Source of the DNA: JAVVHH01 sp964235765
GTDB taxonomy: Bacteria; Pseudomonadota; Alphaproteobacteria; Acetobacterales; Acetobacteraceae
Direction: 5' to 3'
Assembly: GCA_964235765.1 (NCBI GenBank)
Contig: CAXSDH010000114.1
Span: 1-8,896, forward strand
DNA length: 8,896 bases
The notes under the pieces are model-generated. The model ran no database searches. It was not told the origin of the DNA and worked only from the letters and a program-made list of their open reading frames with translations. Below are positions 5,727 through 8,896 of this stretch, piece after piece. Every line of letters begins with the position of its first letter. Position 1 is the stretch's first letter. The translations under genes and the position numbers were made by a program.

Positions 5727-6490
5727 TCGGCGGCCAGCGCCTGTTCGGCCGGGCGGCGCCGCACCGCCTGGCCGAAGGCGGCGAAGATGCCGCGGGAGAT
5801 GGCGTCCGCCCCGAAATCGTATTCGGGGTGCCACTGCACGCCGACGGTGAGCGCGGCGGCGTCGGCGAGGCGCACGGCTTCGATGGTGCCATCGGCGGCG
5901 GTGGCCTCGACGACCAGGCCGGGGGCGAGGCGGTTGATGCCCTGATTGTGCAGCGAGTTCACGGCGATGGTGCCGCACCCGGCCACGCGGTGCAGCCAAC
6001 TGCCCGGCACGACGCGAACGGCGTGGGCCTTGCCGGTGCGGATGCGGGCGTTGGCGTGCAATGGCGTGGAGTGGTCCATGCGGCCGTCCAGGTCCTGCAG
6101 GCGCTGGTGCAGGCTGCCGCCGAGCGCCACGTTCAGTTCCTGCAGGCCGCGGCAGATGGCCAGCACGGGAATGCCGTTGGCGACCGCGGCGCGGATCAGG
6201 CGCATGGTCATGGCGTCGCGCTTGGCGTCCTCGGGGGTGCCCTCCGCGTGGGGCGGCCCCTGATAGAGGCGGGGCTGCACGTTGGAGCGGCTGCCGGTGA
6301 GGATCACGCCATCGAGGCGGGCGATCAGGGTCTCGACGTCGGCGTCATCGCCGTTGGCGGGCACCAGCACGGAGACGGCTTGCACCACCTGGTCTACTGC
6401 ACGCACGTAGGTGTCGGATGCGGCGTGGTTGGGCGTACCGTAGGTGCCGAACAGCTTCGTGCAGCAGGAGATCCCGACCAGAGGTTTCAT
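5723..6490 (-). CDS. Class I glutamine-amidotransferase-like gamma-glutamyl hydrolase (peptidase C26, PuuD-like)
   Basis: Predicted cytoplasmic hydrolase that cleaves a gamma-glutamyl bond, in the group that includes gamma-glutamyl-GABA hydrolase of putrescine breakdown. The 255-residue length suits PuuD-type proteins. It begins MKPLVGISCC, carries DGVILTGSRSNVQPRLY (60-76), the nucleophile elbow AICRGLQELNV (111-121; Cys113), then NSLHNQGI (178-185), and GVQWHPEYD (217-225), with His221 and Glu223 completing the triad. No polyamine pathway neighbours are visible, so the substrate is open. The ATG at 6490-6488 lacks a clear Shine-Dalgarno sequence. It follows lolA by 41 bases and is coupled to the acetyltransferase by the TTGA overlap. 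The neighbouring acetyltransferase could act on the released amine, but this is speculative. Confidence 0.9.
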   Translation of the reverse strand: MKPLVGISCCTKLFGTYGTPNHAASDTYVRAVDQVVQAVSVLVPANGDDADVETLIARLDGVILTGSRSNVQPRLYQGPPHAEGTPEDAKRDAMTMRLIRAAVANGIPVLAICRGLQELNVALGGSLHQRLQDLDGRMDHSTPLHANARIRTGKAHAVRVVPGSWLHRVAGCGTIAVNSLHNQGINRLAPGLVVEATAADGTIEAVRLADAAALTVGVQWHPEYDFGADAISRGIFAAFGQAVRRRPAEQALAAD

Positions 6491-6531
6491 TGCGTCATAA
6501 TGCGCCGGCGTTGCGACGATTTGAAGGCGAA

Positions 6532-7170
6532 TTATCCGCCTGAGTTGTTCTGGAAGAAGCGCGGGTCGATGAACTCGAACAATTTTTGATCGAAGGCGCC
6601 GCCGAACTCGACGTTGTAGAGGGTCACCCGGGTTTCCTGGCGTTGGGCGTCGAGCACGGTCCATTGCCGCAGCACGAGCGGGTTGTCGGCGAAGATGAGC
6701 GTGAGCTGGCCGTCTTGCGGCGAGCGGGTGCGGACCACGCTGACCTGGATCTGGCCGGGCATGCGGGCGATGGCGGTGACGGTGACCTCGCCGGAAAGCC
6801 GCAGGTTGTCCTGCAGCAGCAGGCCGAGCGGGGTCTGGTTCAGGGGGATGTTGCTGGTTTGCTTGAGCTGGCTGTCATTGAACACGAGCAGGCCGTTGCC
6901 GCCAACCAGCAGGAAGGGGCTGGGCGGATCGTATTGGAAGCGCATGCGGCCCGGTCGCTGCAGCCAGGCCTGGCCTTCGCTGGTGCGGCCGTCGGGAGCG
7001 ATCTGGAGGAAGCGGGCGCGCAGCGTGCGCACGCCGTTCAGGTACGCCTCGATTCGGGCGATGTCGGCACGGTCTTGCGGGGAAAGCGCGGCCGGCCGGG
7101 TCTGGGCTTGGCTCGGCCGGGCGAGGCCGGGCAGCAACAGCGGGGCGAGCAGGAGCGTGCGACGGTTCAT
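6532..7170 (-). CDS. lolA: Outer-membrane lipoprotein carrier LolA family protein
   Basis: Predicted periplasmic chaperone that carries lipoproteins from the LolCDE complex to the outer membrane. It has 212 residues, with an N-terminal signal peptide: MNRRTLLLAPLLLPGLA followed by a likely cut after SQA at 22. The twin Arg at 3-4 is Tat-like but lacks the full motif. The mature part shows the LolA pattern: IEAYLNGVRTLRARFLQ (40-56), GRMRFQYDPP (74-83), LVGGNGLLVFND (88-99), then DNPLVLRQWTVLDAQRQET (162-180), RVTLYNVEFG (181-190) and the C-terminal LFEFIDPRFF (197-206). The upstream sequence has no strong Shine-Dalgarno match. In many alphaproteobacteria lolA follows ftsK; here it instead leads toward the amidotransferase gene, and the region upstream is a divergent intergenic space. 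Confidence 0.9.
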   Translation of the reverse strand: MNRRTLLLAPLLLPGLARPSQAQTRPAALSPQDRADIARIEAYLNGVRTLRARFLQIAPDGRTSEGQAWLQRPGRMRFQYDPPSPFLLVGGNGLLVFNDSQLKQTSNIPLNQTPLGLLLQDNLRLSGEVTVTAIARMPGQIQVSVVRTRSPQDGQLTLIFADNPLVLRQWTVLDAQRQETRVTLYNVEFGGAFDQKLFEFIDPRFFQNNSGG

Positions 7171-7224
7171 GGCGGGGGATGTGGCACCGCGCCCCGCCGG
7201 GGAAAAGGCCTATTCGGCCGCGAT

Positions 7225-7239
7225 GGTGCCCGGGGCACC
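7225..7239. repeat. GC-rich hairpin in the lolA / small-protein divergent region
   Basis: GGTGCC-CGG-GGCACC is a perfect 6-base-pair inverted repeat with a 3-base loop. A second short one, CCCC-GCC-GGGG, lies at 7192-7202, and two copies of GGCC separated by 5 bases lie at 7207-7219. All three sit in the 148 bases between the divergent starts of lolA and the 57-residue gene. There is no T-run after them, so they are not clear terminators. They may be operator-like sites or chance products of high GC. Confidence 0.35.
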
Positions 7240-7305
7240 CGGGGGCGCCCGCCACTGGAGGCCAGCGTGAACCAGGATGTGCGGCCTGCGTTTACGTCCG
7301 CGACC

Positions 7306-7313
7306 GAGGAGGA
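7306..7313 (+). promoter_or_regulatory. Strong ribosome-binding site deciding the start of the 57-residue gene
   Basis: GAGGAGGA is an almost full anti-16S match placed six bases before the ATG at 7319. It is the best Shine-Dalgarno sequence in the window and the main reason to accept the small downstream gene. Confidence 0.75.
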
Positions 7314-7318
7314 CTCCC

Positions 7319-7492
7319 ATGACCGAGAAACCGACGGCGCCCGAAGTGACCGGCACGACGGGTGCGCCAAATCCCAAAACCGGCAGTAGCGATGCCGCAC
7401 GCGGGCTGGGCGGCCACAGCAAGGATGCGAGCCACGCGCCGGGCCAGCCGGCAGGCTATGTGGAAAAGGGCGAGCCGGCCAAGAAGGACTAG
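7319..7492 (+). CDS. Small disordered hydrophilic protein, unknown function (57 residues)
   Basis: I do not recognise a family. The 57 residues are rich in Gly, Pro, Ala, Thr and Lys, have no Cys, Trp or Phe, no hydrophobic segment and no signal peptide, so the protein is probably unfolded in solution. It starts MTEKPTAPEVTGTTG and ends YVEKGEPAKKD. The case for a real gene is the near-ideal Shine-Dalgarno sequence GAGGAGGA at 7306-7313, six bases before the ATG, together with its fit between neighbours: divergent from lolA and ending 8 bases before the convergent SirB1-type gene. An alternative frame upstream is possible but lacks any comparable ribosome site. Stress-related small proteins often have such composition, but no role can be assigned. 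Confidence 0.7.
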   Translation: MTEKPTAPEVTGTTGAPNPKTGSSDAARGLGGHSKDASHAPGQPAGYVEKGEPAKKD

Positions 7493-7497
7493 CTGTC

Positions 7498-7512
7498 CGG
7501 CTAATTCAGCCG
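7498..7512. terminator. Possible weak bidirectional terminator hairpin
   Basis: CGGCT-AATTC-AGCCG is a perfect 5-base-pair stem with a 5-base loop, placed exactly between and into the ends of the convergent 57-residue gene and the SirB1-type gene. No T-run follows on either strand, so an intrinsic terminator is only a possibility. Confidence 0.25.
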
Positions 7513-8367
7513 CGCCCGAAGGTCCTCCATCGCAGCCCGGGCGCGGGCGGCAGCTTCCCCGCCCGGGACAAGCTCTAGGAAGCGGGCATAGCAGCGGAGG
7601 GCGGCTGCGACCTGTTCCAGACGTTGGTTCATGGCCGCGGCCTCCCGCCAGAGGTGGGCGTTGTCGGGGGCGATGCGCAGCATGTCCTCGGTACAGGCCA
7701 AGGCGCCGGCAAGGTCCTCGGCGCGGAGCCGGCGAGTGCGGACGTTCTCCTGCAAGCGAAGCAGCACGCGGCGGGCGGACATCGGCTGCATGATGCCCGG
7801 CTTCAACTCGACGCTTGGGCCGGCGACATGCTTGAGCAGGGCCCGCAGATCCTTAGCCTCCAGCGGCACACCGCCCGCGAACACGTCCAGCACGATCTGC
7901 TGCGGGTTCGCCTGGCGAAGCTGGTTGCCGCGGCGCTGCGGCGCCTGCGCTTCCAGGGCGAGCAGGAAGTGGCCGGGGAAGTCGATGCCGTGCGCGCCCC
8001 AGCCGATGGCCCGGGTGCAATGCAGCCATAGCACGCCAAGCGCCACCGGCAGGCCGCGACGGCGCTCCACGACCTGGATGAGGTTGGCGTTGGCCGGGTC
8101 ATCATAGGTCTCGGTGTCGCCCGAGTAGCGGTGGCGGCCGGTGATCAGCCCGGCCAGCGCACCGACGCGCCGCGCCACGTCGTCGCTGGGCAGCTCCCGC
8201 GCGAGGCCGACGGCTTCGCGGGCCAGTTCCGAAAGATGCCGGCTGGCCGCCTGCCAGTCGCTGTCCGGCGCGTCGATGCGGGCCAACTGCAAGGCCGCGC
8301 CCGCGATGTCGATCTCCACGTCCGGCAACTGGCCGATCGCGTCCAGGGCATCGCGGGCGCTCTGCAT
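7501..8367 (-). CDS. SirB1 family protein (transglutaminase-like fold with TPR region)
   Basis: Predicted cytoplasmic protein of 288 residues, the usual length for the SirB1 group. The first two thirds carry the transglutaminase-like core: DDPANANLIQVVERRRGLPV (89-108), ALGVLWLHCTRAIGW (109-123), DFPGHFLLAL (129-138) and DVFAGG (161-166), the counterparts of the conserved RRxGxP, FPGHF and DPFxGG elements. The final third (about 197-280) is helical with a TPR-like pattern, including LACTEDMLRIAPDNAHLWRE (223-242) and ARFLELVPGGEAA (261-273). The exact biochemical role of SirB1 proteins is not established. The ATG at 8367-8365 is only 3 bases after the thiC stop (TAG-CCC-ATG), so it is almost certainly co-transcribed with thiC. 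It ends convergently with the 57-residue gene. Confidence 0.9.
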   Translation of the reverse strand: MQSARDALDAIGQLPDVEIDIAGAALQLARIDAPDSDWQAASRHLSELAREAVGLARELPSDDVARRVGALAGLITGRHRYSGDTETYDDPANANLIQVVERRRGLPVALGVLWLHCTRAIGWGAHGIDFPGHFLLALEAQAPQRRGNQLRQANPQQIVLDVFAGGVPLEAKDLRALLKHVAGPSVELKPGIMQPMSARRVLLRLQENVRTRRLRAEDLAGALACTEDMLRIAPDNAHLWREAAAMNQRLEQVAAALRCYARFLELVPGGEAAARARAAMEDLRARLN

Positions 8368-8370
8368 GGG

Positions 8371-8896
8371 CTACTCGGCAGCAGTCTCGGGAACGTAGAG
8401 CTTGGCGCCGCCTAGCTTGAACTCCTCGCTTTTCGCCTCCAGCCCGGCCATGCGCTGCGCGTCCGCCCGGATATCCTGGCTAATCTTCATCGAGCAGAAC
8501 TTCGGCCCGCACATCGAGCAGAAATGCGCCACCTTGTGGGCGTCCTTCGGCAGGGTCTCGTCGTGATACTTCCGCGCCGTGTCGGGGTCGAGGCCCAGGT
8601 TGAACTGGTCCTCCCAGCGGAACTCGAAGCGGGCGCGGCTGATGGCATCGTCGCGCAGCTTGGCCGAGGGATGGCCCTTGGCGAGGTCGGCCGCGTGGGC
8701 GGCGATGCGGTAGGTGATCACGCCCACCTTCACGTCGTCGCGGTTTGGCAGGCCGAGGTGTTCCTTGGGGGTGACGTAGCAGAGCATTGCGGTGCCGAAC
8801 CAGCCGATCATGGCGGCGCCGATGGCGGACGTGATGTGGTCGTAGCCCGGCGCGATGTCGGTGGTCAGCGGCCCCAAGGTGTAGAACGGCGCCTCG
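8371..8896 (-). CDS. thiC: Phosphomethylpyrimidine synthase ThiC, C-terminal part
   Basis: Radical SAM enzyme that turns aminoimidazole ribotide into the pyrimidine unit of thiamine (HMP phosphate). The window holds the last 175 codons; the frame is open through the window edge and the rest lies beyond 8896. Recognisable ThiC sequence includes EAPFYTLGPLTTDIAPGYDH, then SAIGAAMIGWFGTAMLCYVT, PKEHLGLPN, and RARFEFRWEDQFNLGLDP. Near the end is the atypical C-terminal cluster motif FCSMCGPKFCSMKI with the CxxCxxxxC spacing that ligates the [4Fe-4S] cluster, which identifies ThiC. The protein ends with a short tail after the cluster as usual. A TPP riboswitch, if present, would be upstream, outside the window. 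The SirB1-type gene follows after 3 bases. Confidence 0.97.
   Translation of the reverse strand, partial: EAPFYTLGPLTTDIAPGYDHITSAIGAAMIGWFGTAMLCYVTPKEHLGLPNRDDVKVGVITYRIAAHAADLAKGHPSAKLRDDAISRARFEFRWEDQFNLGLDPDTARKYHDETLPKDAHKVAHFCSMCGPKFCSMKISQDIRADAQRMAGLEAKSEEFKLGGAKLYVPETAAE

Noticed and set aside
5727..5999. N-terminal extension of the acetyltransferase
   Set aside because: The extension is an out-of-frame reading of the amidotransferase gene; the GNAT fold begins right after the TTG at 5726.
5828..6589. Plus-strand frame of 253 codons opposite the amidotransferase-like gene
   Set aside because: Gly/Val/Ala/His-rich antisense shadow; the minus-strand gene has clear catalytic motifs.
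6586..7389. Plus-strand frame of 267 codons opposite lolA
   Set aside because: Antisense to lolA with no domain, and it runs into the spacer and the 57-residue gene in a different frame.

Overview
The window is GC-rich chromosomal DNA (third codon positions nearly all G or C in the recognisable genes) and looks like an alphaproteobacterium, most likely of the Rhodospirillales/Acetobacteraceae kind. Support comes from a P-II/ammonium-transporter pair, a UbiH/UbiL-type flavin hydroxylase, a LolA-type periplasmic carrier and a proteobacterial-style ThiC. The taxonomic call is an inference from gene content and base composition. I see no mobile element, CRISPR array, tRNA or rRNA. One scaffold gap of exactly 100 N (2099-2198) interrupts a minus-strand gene.

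Layout. (1) 1-626, minus strand: glnK followed by the start of amtB, joined by a 1-base TGATG stop/start overlap. This is the nitrogen-status sensor and its ammonium channel, with a weak sigma-54-like promoter upstream. (2) 842-2035, plus strand, divergent from glnK: an FAD-dependent hydroxylase of the ubiquinone biosynthesis group. (3) 2010-2234, minus strand: the two ends of an unidentified gene whose middle lies in the gap. (4) 2314-5263, plus strand: a DNA-repair-type cluster. It holds a radical SAM protein with a C-terminal helix-hairpin-helix, a DUF4130-UdgX fusion overlapping it by ATGA, and a small acidic/basic conserved protein 41 bases further on. (5) 5268-7170, minus strand: lolA, a class I glutamine-amidotransferase-like gamma-glutamyl hydrolase, and a GNAT acetyltransferase coupled to the hydrolase by a TTGA overlap. 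(6) 7319-7492, plus strand: a 57-residue disordered protein with a very strong Shine-Dalgarno sequence, divergent from lolA across a GC-rich region that can form hairpins. (7) 7501-8896, minus strand: the C-terminal part of thiC followed three bases later by a SirB1-type transglutaminase-fold/TPR protein.

The most interesting element is region 4. The radical SAM protein and the UDG-superfamily fusion are a known co-occurring pair (named in protein-family collections as a putative DNA modification/repair radical SAM protein and its linked UDG-domain partner), but to my knowledge the reaction is not established. The UDG domain here carries the KRRIH loop of UdgX, whose histidine becomes covalently joined to DNA after uracil removal. 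The locus therefore pairs a predicted radical enzyme with a predicted suicide-type uracil-DNA-binding protein, translated in a coupled way. The rest of the window is ordinary housekeeping and accessory metabolism.
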